64,000 nt of DNA from Anaerocolumna sp. AGMB13025 (GTDB lineage Bacteria; Bacillota; Clostridia; Lachnospirales; Lachnospiraceae): NCBI RefSeq assembly GCF_029689925.1, contig NZ_CP121445.1, forward strand, positions 244,001 to 308,000, written 5' to 3'. The notes under the pieces are model-generated. The model saw nothing but the letters and a program-made list of their open reading frames with translations, was not told where the DNA came from and searched no databases. Positions 8,420 to 17,145 of the stretch are shown piece by piece. Every line of letters starts with the position of its first letter. Position 1 is the stretch's first letter. The position numbers and the translations under genes are program-made.

Positions 8420-8941
8420 TTAGTTCGTAATAAACTCATAATTAATGGAGGTAACCGCCTCCCCTTCCATTAGAAAGGTCAGCTTTGTTTTGCCTTTGGT
8501 ATAGATCAGGGAGCCGTTATCTTCTGTATAGTCTTTTCCATATGCTTCTACCACTTTGTCCCTGGCAGCCCCAAGGGTGATGCCTTCTTTGGTTGAAACA
8601 CTGTCATCTGAAAAGTCAATAGCAGAAACATAATCACCATCTGACCCCGGATAGGTGGACAGGTTAAAACCACTGTAATAGTAGATTTTATCCAGCCCCT
8701 GGAAAGCGCAGCTAGGCGCTTCAAAGTAATCCTGGGGTTTTCCAAGGGCTTCTACAATCGTATCCGCTTTATCATTCATATGAATGGCGATATTGTTATA
8801 ATCAAATTCAAAGCCAGGCTGGGCAGTGACCGTACCCTGGGGATTGTTTCCTTTGGCGGCATTGTCACCGTTTGTGGTACCGCAGCCGTACAGAAACGTT
8901 AATAATACAATTATAATTACGATATATACAAAATTTTTCAT
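8420..8941 (-). CDS. Hypothetical lipoprotein at the end of the dlt-like cluster
   Basis: 173 residues with a type II signal peptide and lipobox FLYGC (Cys20), followed by a Gly/Asn/Thr-rich tether. The rest is a soluble domain rich in Tyr, Asp and Gly with no recognised motif. The RBS is AGGAGG. It starts 24 bases after the SGNH gene, so it is probably co-transcribed and may be an accessory anchor or chaperone of the acylation machinery. It converges on the DUF951 gene with a 20-base gap. Confidence 0.75.
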   Translation of the reverse strand: MKNFVYIVIIIVLLTFLYGCGTTNGDNAAKGNNPQGTVTAQPGFEFDYNNIAIHMNDKADTIVEALGKPQDYFEAPSCAFQGLDKIYYYSGFNLSTYPGSDGDYVSAIDFSDDSVSTKEGITLGAARDKVVEAYGKDYTEDNGSLIYTKGKTKLTFLMEGEAVTSINYEFITN

Positions 8942-8965
8942 GTGTATGCCTCCTATTTTTGTGTG

Positions 8966-10048
8966 CTAATCGTTATCTATGGTGGTTGCCTGGGCCCCAA
9001 GGCTCTTTAGATAGCCGTATTGTTTTAATTCTTCCTGCTGTGCTTTTTCGGTGGCGTAATATAAATCTATTTTTTCTTTCCAAAGCTTACTTAATGCAGG
9101 GTCTTTTCGTTTGTCTTTCAGCTTAAAATCTTTGCTTAAGATATTTCCTAAATAATCTGAGAATTTTTCAGCGCCTGCAAGGTTTAAATGCAAACCCGCA
9201 TCACAGGTATCCTTTGTAAAGTCAATGCCCATATCATCAATATAATTGAGAAAATTAATATAGACCAGATTATTTTTACTGGCATAATCCGTCATCTGTT
9301 TATCCCACTCTGGATACCAGTAAGGGTATACACTGGGAGACTTGATTAAAACAAGCTGAATGCCGTTTTCCTTACACAGAGCTGTCATGCGGTTCAGGTA
9401 ATCATAGCTGTTATCTCCGAACTGGTAATCTGCAAGCTTTTTACCCGTTGGGACAAGGGTGACCGGTTTTACATCCACCCGCATCAGATAACCGTTAATA
9501 GAGACCTGTTTTCGTTTAAGCAGGTACTTAAAATCCTCGGAAGTAAGGTCGGACCATCTGGCATGGTACCTTAAAAATGGAAACAGGTAGGAAATCATAG
9601 TTTCACCTTCTGTCATGGAGGCCTTTATATCCTTTAACTTAATTGCAGAGAATTTCATACCGTCCAAGGTCATCCGGTTATAGGCTTCCTTTTGGGGTTC
9701 ATTGTATTTCATAGCCAATACGTTATATACGACGACTTTCGGCTTTTCATATTTTAGAGTTTCCATAAGCAAATAGTAGGACTGCCAGATAAGCTGCTGT
9801 GCACTGCCTCTGATATAGCTGTTAATACCGTAATCCTTCCATAAGGTAACGGGAGATACGTTTGAGAACACTTCGCAATCTCCGATAAATATTACATCGT
9901 GATTCTTTTCCTCTGAATAATATTCTTCAATTAAATTGCCTTCATGGATTTTGGATACATACTTGGGCATAAACAAACGCTGTAAAAATAAAAGAAATAC
10001 CAGGCAAAGACCTATGACAGCGAAATTATAAAGAAATTTCTTTTTCAT
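8966..10048 (-). CDS. DltD/AlgX-like SGNH-fold membrane-anchored protein
   Basis: A 360-residue protein with one N-terminal membrane anchor (residues ~8-27) and an extracytoplasmic SGNH-like domain. It probably carries acyl transfer outside the membrane together with the MBOAT protein upstream, as DltD does for teichoic-acid D-alanylation. Block I reads VIFIGDCEVF (residues 52-61), with Cys58 where the nucleophilic Ser normally sits; near the C terminus DAGLHLNLAG offers the Asp/His pair. ATG 10048 is chosen over a TTG 12 bases upstream because GGAGG sits 5 bases before it. It is separated from the MBOAT gene by 330 bases that include a tandem repeat. Confidence 0.75.
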   Translation of the reverse strand: MKKKFLYNFAVIGLCLVFLLFLQRLFMPKYVSKIHEGNLIEEYYSEEKNHDVIFIGDCEVFSNVSPVTLWKDYGINSYIRGSAQQLIWQSYYLLMETLKYEKPKVVVYNVLAMKYNEPQKEAYNRMTLDGMKFSAIKLKDIKASMTEGETMISYLFPFLRYHARWSDLTSEDFKYLLKRKQVSINGYLMRVDVKPVTLVPTGKKLADYQFGDNSYDYLNRMTALCKENGIQLVLIKSPSVYPYWYPEWDKQMTDYASKNNLVYINFLNYIDDMGIDFTKDTCDAGLHLNLAGAEKFSDYLGNILSKDFKLKDKRKDPALSKLWKEKIDLYYATEKAQQEELKQYGYLKSLGAQATTIDND

Positions 10049-10185
10049 CTTATCCTCCAATCTCCTGAGGCTTTTTAAAATATTAATAGCAAAACTTTGG
10101 AATATATAATAAACGCGTATACTTTAAATAGTCTTTATCTTTTAACTCATAATTATTTATTAAACTGCATATTTTTATAAACTGT

Positions 10186-10278
10186 CATTTTCTATAAAAC
10201 AGCATTATAAAAAACAGCATTATAAAAAACGGCATTATAAAAAACAGCATTATCATAAACAGCTCAATCTAAAAAACA
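10186..10278. repeat. Tandem repeat, 4 x 15 bp plus degenerate flanks
   Basis: Units agcattataaaaaac at 10201-10215 and 10216-10230, then variants at 10231-10245 and 10246-10260, with decayed units on both sides. It fills most of the gap between the MBOAT and SGNH genes; nothing else is seen in this gap. Confidence 0.88.
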
Positions 10279-10380
10279 GCACTTACGAATAACGTAAAGT
10301 GACAAAAGGCAGTGCCTAATTATAAAACTAACTATCTTTAAATAACTACTATTACAGAAATAACTGCCAATTGTATTATC

Positions 10381-11958
10381 TTAAAACTGACTATAAATAA
10401 ACTGACTCGCATCGTAGCCGATACCGTAAGCTCCGAATATCAAGATGGAGAAAACCAGTATGATATACACTGCGTACCGGAACAAAATCGGTTTTGAGGC
10501 CAGTTTCACCCTGACACTTCCCCTTCGCTGTATTAAGCTGATAATCAGCAGGATAGTTACACTGAGTAAAAGGATGATATAATCGGATACTTTAAGTCCG
10601 AGACCCATAAAACCACCGCCTAATACGTCTGCCAAATTTAAATCTGAAAAGACGGAGCCATACATTTTAAACGTAGTAGTTACATCCCGGTAGCAGTCAA
10701 AAGTCCTTAAAAAGCTCATAAGCCAAAAGGTCCTGATAACCTGGAACAGGCGATAATAGAAAGTATGTTGTATATGGTATTTGTTGTGGAATTTTTCATA
10801 TAGAGGGGCACATTCCTGGGATATGAGGATAATAATACCGTTTCCCAGACCCCATACAATAAAGTTCCATTTTCCGCCGTGCCAGAAACCCGTGGTAAAC
10901 CAGACCACCAGAGTTGCAAGGTAAACCGGAATCCGCTTCCCGATATTTTCCCCAAGCCGTGTACGGCAGGCTTTCGAAAGGTTAAGCATGGGTTTACATA
11001 CGGAGATTGGGTAAAACATATATTCCTTAAACCAGGTACCTAAAGAAATATGCCACCTGCGCCAGTATTCTACGATGGATTTGGAGAAATAAGGTCTGAT
11101 AAAATTTTCTTTTACCCGTATTCCAAGAACCTGGGCAATGCCTATGGTAATATCAATACCGCCGGTAAAGTCCGAATACAATTCGAGGGCATAATAAAAC
11201 ATCCCAAGCAGGACATAAGCGCCTTGATAAGTATCTGGATTACCGACAATGGTATTTACAGCAATTAACAGACGATCCGCAATCACCAGCTTCTTAAAGT
11301 ACCCCCATAAAATCCTGGTAATACCAAAGGTAATCCGTTCTCTGTCAAAATGATGCTCTGAAAACATAGTGTCTTTCAGGTCATCAAACCGGCTGATCGG
11401 ACCTTGGATCAGTTGAGGGAAAAAGGAAATAAAGAGGGCAAGCTTTCCAAGGTTTTTTTCAACCGGATATTTTTCTCTGTAAACATCAATGACATACCCC
11501 ATGGTCTGAAAGGTATAAAAAGAGATACCAAGGGGAAGGGTGAACTGAAAAAAGGACATTTCCCGGTTAAAGACCATATTAATGTTATAAATAGCAAAGT
11601 CCGTATACTTTAGTATTGCAAGAATGCCAAAGTTAAGGCAGAGACAGATTTTAAGCCAAAAAAAACGCTTACGCTTCATCTGTGCCTTGTAGGCTTTTTT
11701 CTCTTCTCTGGGCAGGGAATCTTTTCGTTCCTTTAGATAGGCTTCCTGTGCGCCTCTAAGGCTGTCCATTTTTCTGGTAATCAGATAGGAGGATAGGGTT
11801 GTAAAGAGGATATATACCAGATATCTGATACCTGCAAAGTAATAAAAAGTGTAGCTGGCAATTAACAGCACCGGCCATTGTAATCGTTTGGGAATCAGGT
11901 AATATATAATAAATAACAGTATTATGAAAATGATGAAATTATGGGATGTAAAAAGCAT
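10381..11958 (-). CDS. MBOAT-family O-acyltransferase (DltB/AlgI-like)
   Basis: A 525-residue multi-pass membrane protein that moves an acyl group from a cytoplasmic carrier to the outer face of the membrane. Family landmarks: LPLGISFYTFQTMGYVIDVY (~141-160), FFPQLIQGPISR, the pair EYWRRWHISLG (His303) and GFWHG (catalytic His360). The N-terminal LLIASYTFYYF segment is typical of the DltB/AlgI branch. It lies 27 bases after the carrier-protein gene. The wide family also acetylates polysaccharides; the adjacent ligase and carrier point to aminoacyl transfer. Confidence 0.9.
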   Translation of the reverse strand: MLFTSHNFIIFIILLFIIYYLIPKRLQWPVLLIASYTFYYFAGIRYLVYILFTTLSSYLITRKMDSLRGAQEAYLKERKDSLPREEKKAYKAQMKRKRFFWLKICLCLNFGILAILKYTDFAIYNINMVFNREMSFFQFTLPLGISFYTFQTMGYVIDVYREKYPVEKNLGKLALFISFFPQLIQGPISRFDDLKDTMFSEHHFDRERITFGITRILWGYFKKLVIADRLLIAVNTIVGNPDTYQGAYVLLGMFYYALELYSDFTGGIDITIGIAQVLGIRVKENFIRPYFSKSIVEYWRRWHISLGTWFKEYMFYPISVCKPMLNLSKACRTRLGENIGKRIPVYLATLVVWFTTGFWHGGKWNFIVWGLGNGIIILISQECAPLYEKFHNKYHIQHTFYYRLFQVIRTFWLMSFLRTFDCYRDVTTTFKMYGSVFSDLNLADVLGGGFMGLGLKVSDYIILLLSVTILLIISLIQRRGSVRVKLASKPILFRYAVYIILVFSILIFGAYGIGYDASQFIYSQF

Positions 11959-11985
11959 GAAACCCCCTCATTCTTATTTAGTAGT

Positions 11986-12213
11986 TTAATCATCAAGTAA
12001 CCGTTCGACTAATTGCCAGAGTGCCTGTGCAGAATTAAAATTCTCCGGTATGATTTCATCAGCCGGAATGGCCACATCGAACTCATCATTTATCTCAGAG
12101 ATAAGGGTTACGATATCAAAGGAATCTATAATATTATCCTCAATTAAGGTATCACAGGTTTCGTAATCAACTTCCGGATGTAAACTTTTTAATATTTCTA
12201 TCAGCTGTTCCAT
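11986..12213 (-). CDS. Acyl/aminoacyl carrier protein (DltC-like)
   Basis: A 75-residue acidic four-helix carrier. The phosphopantetheine site is DSFDIVTLI with Ser31. The helix-III segment FDVAIPADEIIPENFNSAQ is typical of DltC and related carriers. It presumably receives the amino acid activated by the ligase upstream (gap 181 bases) and hands it to the MBOAT protein downstream. The RBS is GAAAGGAG. Gene order here is ligase, carrier, MBOAT, SGNH, rather than the dltA-B-C-D order of Bacilli. Confidence 0.88.
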   Translation of the reverse strand: MEQLIEILKSLHPEVDYETCDTLIEDNIIDSFDIVTLISEINDEFDVAIPADEIIPENFNSAQALWQLVERLLDD

Positions 12214-12394
12214 AGGTTAACTCCTTTCTTTCTGCTATAGCCGCTAAACATGGGAGGTTTTAAACGTTTATTCCCCAGTTTCTAAGGCTGGTTTTTATCA
12301 TTACAAAGTCACTCTAAAAGGCATACTCTATTATAACTTAGGCTTAATCAGTTTCTATCTATTACAACGATTGGGTTCGATAAACTTCTATCGA

Positions 12395-13918
12395 TTACAT
12401 AGGGAGTATAGTCCCTTTCCTATACTGTTCCCGCAGCAGCACCCGATTTATTTTACCGTTGGGGGTCAGAGGCATTTCTGCCAGATTTTCTATTACATTG
12501 GGAAGCATGTACCTGGGTAGTTTATCCTTTAGACCGGCTATGATTTCCCTGGCAGTTAAAGCCCCCACATAAAACAGCAGGATTTTTTTCTTAACATCAT
12601 CAAATAAGCAGCAGGCACTTTTAATACCCTCGATATTATTAGCAGCATGTTCAATTTCCCCAAGCTCTATACGGTGGCCCATATGCTTAATCTGATTATC
12701 CTTACGAGAGATAAACATAAGCTCTCCCCGGTCATTATACTTACCCAGGTCACCGGTTCGATAGATTAGTTCAGGATAGATCTGATTGAACGGATTCTGT
12801 GTAAATACCTCCTGCGTTTTTGCAAAATCACCGTAATAACCTAAGGTAAGGGAGGTGCCCCGGATGCAGATCTCGCCTGGATTTCCATGGGCAGGAACCT
12901 GATTTTGTTCATCTAGTAGAAGAATTTCTGTATTTGGAAAGGGTTTTCCGATGGGCATTACTTCCTCTGGTCCAAACTCCCGGTTTACATAGAAGTAACA
13001 GGACATACCGGTGGCTTCTGTAGGACCGTAAAGGTTAAAAAAACGGGCCTCTGGCAGAGCCTCTTTCCACAGATTAAACTGTTTTATGGGAAATACCTCG
13101 CTTCCAAAGGCAATGGTATGAAGGGTCTTCGGTATTAATTTTTCAAACGTATCAAAAGCAGAAATCATGGTGAGGGCTGATACGACCCAACAAATAGTGT
13201 TAATGTTATACTGATTTAAAAATTCAACCAATTTTACCGGAAATCGAAACAGGCTTTTGGGAATCAGGTAGGTGGTAGCGCCGAATTTTAAAGTAGGGTA
13301 TAGTTCTTTTAAGCAGGCATCCACATATAAGGGAGTCTGGTTTCCAAAGATGGTAGTTTCGCTAAACTTAAGTACGGTAGAAAGGCTTTCTATATAATCG
13401 ATTACCGACCGGTGGCAGGCTATTACACCTTTTGGAATACCGGTGGAACCGGAGGTAAATACGATATAGACTGGGTCCGTATCGATAGCTTTTTCCCGGA
13501 CAGCGTCTAACCCCTCTTTATCTATGCTAGTTTTAATCAGATCCTCATATAAAAAAATGTGACTCTCCTTTCGGACAGGGACTAAATTCCTGGTAGCATC
13601 GTCACAGATTACAGCCTTGGGGTTTAACCGTTCCAATATCAACTGAATCCGTTCCTTTGGCATCTCCTCATCCAGAGGCACATAATAATTGCCGCTGTAC
13701 ACAATTCCATAAAAGGCAGTAATGGTATCCGGGTGTTTTCTCATAAACACGATGACAGGCTGCTTATAGAGTTCTTCCCGAACTAAAAAAGTCCCTACAG
13801 CCCTTGCCCGGTTATAAACTTCGCGAAAGGTAAGGCTTACCGTTTCATTGGCATATGCAGTTTTATCAGGTTTTAAGTTCACGGTAGTTTCTAAATATTC
13901 CAGGACATTATGCTGCAT
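12395..13918 (-). CDS. DltA-like amino-acid adenylating ligase
   Basis: A 507-residue AMP-forming ligase, the length of DltA, that loads an amino acid on the carrier protein. Core motifs are present: phosphate loop FTSGSTGIPKGV (154-165), NLYGPTEAT (295-303), YRTGD (386-390), GHRIELGEIE (414-423) and PNGKINR near the C terminus with the catalytic Lys. At the pocket segment, which reads FCGEVLP in classical DltA as I recall it, this protein reads FGSEVFP (271-277); the Cys reported to line the D-Ala pocket is Gly here. The family call is firm. D-alanine as substrate is uncertain because of this change and the neighbouring racemase. Confidence 0.88.
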   Translation of the reverse strand: MQHNVLEYLETTVNLKPDKTAYANETVSLTFREVYNRARAVGTFLVREELYKQPVIVFMRKHPDTITAFYGIVYSGNYYVPLDEEMPKERIQLILERLNPKAVICDDATRNLVPVRKESHIFLYEDLIKTSIDKEGLDAVREKAIDTDPVYIVFTSGSTGIPKGVIACHRSVIDYIESLSTVLKFSETTIFGNQTPLYVDACLKELYPTLKFGATTYLIPKSLFRFPVKLVEFLNQYNINTICWVVSALTMISAFDTFEKLIPKTLHTIAFGSEVFPIKQFNLWKEALPEARFFNLYGPTEATGMSCYFYVNREFGPEEVMPIGKPFPNTEILLLDEQNQVPAHGNPGEICIRGTSLTLGYYGDFAKTQEVFTQNPFNQIYPELIYRTGDLGKYNDRGELMFISRKDNQIKHMGHRIELGEIEHAANNIEGIKSACCLFDDVKKKILLFYVGALTAREIIAGLKDKLPRYMLPNVIENLAEMPLTPNGKINRVLLREQYRKGTILPM

Positions 13919-13971
13919 GTTTTCTCCTTCCTGATGGGTCTATAATGGAGTTAATTGTTTGTAACAAAACT

Positions 13972-14691
13972 TTATCTTGTGATCAAATCTTTATATTCTT
14001 CTTTTAGCCCCATATCACAGGATAATACCGACTGTGCCGCCAATACTTCCAGAGCATCTAAATAACCGGCTCCAAGTTCATAATCCCGCTTGACAATCGA
14101 TAACTCTGTGCAGCCGATTATGATAACCTCACAGCCTTGATGTTTTAACTCGTCTGAGGCGTAACTGAATTGATCCAATTGAAACGGCTGCCCTGCTTTT
14201 ATAGTATCATAGATTAAATGATTGACTGCTTCCTGACCTTTTTTTGAGGGAGTGACCAGGCGGATTCCGTGTAACCGTAATTCCTCCTGAAATAGTTTGC
14301 AGAAAACGGTTCCTTCCGTAGCCAATAACCCGGCTGACTCTACGTTATTATTTTTCAGATACAGTGCAGTCTCCCGAATCATGTTAAGGATTGGTACCGC
14401 AATATTCTGAGATAAAAGGGAATGGTAAAAATGAGCAGTTATACAGGGAATAGCGATATAATCAACGTCCAGGGAAACTAATTTATTAGCTATTTCAAGC
14501 ATTGGGATTACAGGGTTTCTTTTGCTTTTACCAAGAATGTGGGAAGTCCTGTCGGGGATGGAGGGGCAGTTATAAATAATCATTTCCAGGTGCTCTTGGT
14601 CAGTAGCTGCTTCTGTCATTTTCAAAATCAATTCAAAAAAATAGTTTGTGGCAAAGGGACCAAGTCCCCCGATAACTCCTAATTTCTTCGT
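13972..14691 (-). CDS. Aspartate/glutamate racemase-family protein with probable ACG start
   Basis: Racemases of this family invert Asp or Glu with two Cys residues. Visible: the N-terminal phosphate/substrate loop VIGGLGPFAT, IPCITAHFYH (first Cys) and IIGCTELSIV (second Cys). The N-terminal loop is encoded upstream of the first in-frame TTG (14631) and can only be included by starting at ACG 14691, where AUG would normally stand (xKKLGVIGG). GGAG lies 8 bases before this ACG. A frame-shifted ATG a few bases upstream is too close to GGAG and does not encode the domain. It is either a rare ACG start, a start-codon mutation or a sequence error. It sits 53 bases before the ligase gene. Confidence 0.8.
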   Translation of the reverse strand, partial: TKKLGVIGGLGPFATNYFFELILKMTEAATDQEHLEMIIYNCPSIPDRTSHILGKSKRNPVIPMLEIANKLVSLDVDYIAIPCITAHFYHSLLSQNIAVPILNMIRETALYLKNNNVESAGLLATEGTVFCKLFQEELRLHGIRLVTPSKKGQEAVNHLIYDTIKAGQPFQLDQFSYASDELKHQGCEVIIIGCTELSIVKRDYELGAGYLDALEVLAAQSVLSCDMGLKEEYKDLITR

Positions 14692-14761
14692 AGGACATTC
14701 TCCTTTCTCTTTCGCAGATTACCAGGTAATTGCCAATCACCTGTTGCAAAGCCTTCCAGGC

Positions 14762-14848
14762 AGGATGCGCATGACGCACTTAAGGAAGATTGTCACTGTC
14801 GTGACAGAGCGTCAGTGCTAGAGTCTGGCGAGCCAGACTCTTTGTTCT
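14762..14848. repeat. Dispersed structured intergenic repeat, copy B
   Basis: The most complete copy: aggatgcgcatgacgcac, then ttgtcac-tgt-cgtgaca, gcgtcagtgc, and a terminator-like hairpin agagtctggc/gccagactct followed by ttgttct. Copies C (32.8 kb) and D (48.4 kb) keep the same order of hairpins. It lies between the racemase and transglutaminase genes. Confidence 0.7.
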
Positions 14849-14850
14849 TG

Positions 14851-16482
14851 CTATTTCTCTGGTGTTGAGGGATATAAAGTCTTATTGTAATTGTAATAGT
14901 TATTCCCGCGTTTTTTAGACAGTGCTGCTAATTCGGTATCCGTTAGCATAAAAGATTCCCGGTGGTCCACATTAGGACAGGAATCATAGTGATACCAGCC
15001 GTTTCCGGTATTGATGAGGCTCCAGTAATGTCTGGTGGTACCGCCGACTCTGGTAATATCCATAGTTTCAATTCCGGTTAAGGTCAATAATTCCTTGGAT
15101 ACGGCAAAGTAGGTAAAGCAGTCACCTACTCCTTTTTTTATTCCGTTGTTGGCTTCTTTCACCCAATCGCTCTTATCGGAATATCCGGTGTAGGATATAT
15201 GGCCTTTGACCCATTTATAGATGGCATAAGCTTTTTCCTTTTGGGTCATGGAGGAAGTGGTAATATTATCTAAGATATCCGTGGCTTCTGCATCCAGTAA
15301 ATCCTTATCAATCACATATTCCTTTATGGTAACGGTAATGGTTTTCTGGGTTTTATTGCCACTTGAATCCTCGGCACTGTAAATAACGGGGTATGAACCC
15401 ACTTTTCTTAAATTTACCGCACTGCTGTCAACTTTTAACTCGATCTCTTTGTCTTTATTATCCGCTACCGATACATTGGCCTTGTAGGAAATCTTGTCAC
15501 CAATATAGACTGTCTTGTCCATGGCTCCGGTTATAACAGGCGCAATGGTATCCTCTTTTATTGTTAGATTTGCGGTTAATTCACTGATATTTCCGCTGGT
15601 ATCTTTTAGCTGGATAATCGGATTATAGATACCTGCTTTTTTTGTATTAAGATAGTTTTTAAAGGATACGGTGACCTTTGAGACATCCGTAATATCTTTT
15701 ACCAGGTCCTTGGCTTCTATGGTTTCTCCGGTCCAGATTTCCAAGTCTACAGCGGTAGCTTTAGGTGGAGTGGTATCGACGACTTCAAGCTTACTGGTAA
15801 CGGTATTATTATCTGCTTTAATTTGGATATCATACACACCTGGTTTATTTATATTAATTTTATTCATATCCGTTTTATAGGAAAGGCTGTAATTTGTGGT
15901 ATTTCGATATTCATTTACATTAGGAACCTGTGAGCCGGCTTCGATCTGTACTTTATTCTTAATATCTATAATGGATAGGACAGCGGGCAGTTCGGTTTTA
16001 TTATTACTGGTATCGGAAAGCACCAGAGTAAGGGACTGATCCCCTGTTTTATTAAAGTCAGGCTGTGATTTATATGCGGTTGTTACCTGGGTAGCATCCG
16101 TTACTTTAGTAAGAAACCGGTCGGGGGTTATCTTTTCACCTGCCGGTATGACCTGATTAACTACCTCGGCAGCAGGCGGCTTTGTATCAACAATAGTTAG
16201 ATTTGAAGTATAGATTTTACCATTGGTCCTGATTTGAACCGGATAAATCCCCGGAGCATTCAGGTTAAGGGTGGTAATATCGGTTTCAAAGGCTGCCTCT
16301 TCCTCTTTGCTAATTAAAAATTCTTTGACCTCCGGCGGTTTACTGCCGGCTTCTAAAGTAAGTGATTTCTTTACTTTGGGTAAAAAAAACTGGTAGCTGA
16401 ATATACCTATGGCAATGGCTGCAATACAGAATAACGTAATTAGAAGGATTACGGTTTTGTTTCGTCTGTGTCGTCGTTTCAT
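14851..16482 (-). CDS. Cell-surface transglutaminase-like protein with Ig-like repeats
   Basis: 543 residues. An N-terminal signal-anchor (~9-32) follows the basic MKRRHRRNK. About four Ig-like/DUF5011-type repeats follow, each with a variant of PG(V/I)Y-x-IQI or VGSYPVIYSA ending in 'TPP' or 'TIAPVI'. A C-terminal transglutaminase-like domain has the Cys-His-Asp triad: GDCF (Cys455), RHYWSL (His485), YHYDSCP (Asp500). It probably cleaves or crosslinks peptides at the cell surface. ATG 16482 is chosen because GGAGG lies just before it. It points toward the dlt-like cluster but is separated by repeat B, so co-regulation is uncertain. Confidence 0.85.
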   Translation of the reverse strand: MKRRHRRNKTVILLITLFCIAAIAIGIFSYQFFLPKVKKSLTLEAGSKPPEVKEFLISKEEEAAFETDITTLNLNAPGIYPVQIRTNGKIYTSNLTIVDTKPPAAEVVNQVIPAGEKITPDRFLTKVTDATQVTTAYKSQPDFNKTGDQSLTLVLSDTSNNKTELPAVLSIIDIKNKVQIEAGSQVPNVNEYRNTTNYSLSYKTDMNKININKPGVYDIQIKADNNTVTSKLEVVDTTPPKATAVDLEIWTGETIEAKDLVKDITDVSKVTVSFKNYLNTKKAGIYNPIIQLKDTSGNISELTANLTIKEDTIAPVITGAMDKTVYIGDKISYKANVSVADNKDKEIELKVDSSAVNLRKVGSYPVIYSAEDSSGNKTQKTITVTIKEYVIDKDLLDAEATDILDNITTSSMTQKEKAYAIYKWVKGHISYTGYSDKSDWVKEANNGIKKGVGDCFTYFAVSKELLTLTGIETMDITRVGGTTRHYWSLINTGNGWYHYDSCPNVDHRESFMLTDTELAALSKKRGNNYYNYNKTLYPSTPEK

Positions 16483-16894
16483 GTATACCTCCATATAACT
16501 ATTTTTAGTGGACAAATAATGAAAGTATTATATGATTATCCATTAAAATATAAACATGGAATGATAAAAATAGGGCACTGTCTGGCATGGAAAATGCAGG
16601 GGAAATTAATATTAATTAATGTTCAGTGAGTTTTTTTGTGAGTTTAAAGGAAAAATTAATATTAAAATTGGTTTAATATTAAATCTCGTAATTATATAAG
16701 TATTGATTACTTGATTAAATCAACACGTAATGAAAGAAAGCACGGATTATAGTATATTAAGCGTAGTATTCTTCGCCTTTATTCACTTAGGGAAGTATGA
16801 GATATTACTTTCTTACAAGAATACTTTCTTATATTAAATGTTTAAGCAGTAAGAGATATAATTGATACGAAAAGCGGATGCAAAGATAAAATTA

Positions 16895-16995
16895 AAGAAG
16901 AGGAAAGAGAAAGGAATAAGAAGAGAAAGGAATAAGAAAGAGAAAAGGAACAAGAATGAGAAAGGAACAAGAAGAGAAAGGAACAAGAAAGATAA
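16895..16995. repeat. Purine-only degenerate tandem repeat
   Basis: About 100 bases made of variants of gagaaaggaacaaga, nearly all A and G on the plus strand. It lies in the 660-base gap between the transglutaminase and fructokinase genes. The left part of the gap (16516-16890) is AT-rich, with no supported gene. Confidence 0.75.
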
Positions 16996-17057
16996 AAACT
17001 GTAAAAACTAAATAAAACTGTCAGTATGTTAAAAAATATCTGAGTATGTGAACAAAA

Positions 17058-17105
17058 TCTGGCGAGGATTGAGATCCATCAAGATGCATCCCAATCCTCG
17101 CCGGT
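17058..17105 (-). terminator. Terminator of the fructokinase gene
   Basis: ggcgaggattg (17061-17071) and caatcctcgcc (17092-17102) are perfect complements. On the minus strand a T-rich agattttgtt follows, 40-85 bases past the stop codon. Confidence 0.8.
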
Positions 17106-17145
17106 TAGTAAAGTTTTATATTATTAAACAGTCGGTTCGATAACC

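Noticed and set aside
12395..13918. Naming the ligase gene dltA outright
   Set aside because: Altered pocket segment and racemase neighbour leave the substrate open, so only 'DltA-like' is claimed.
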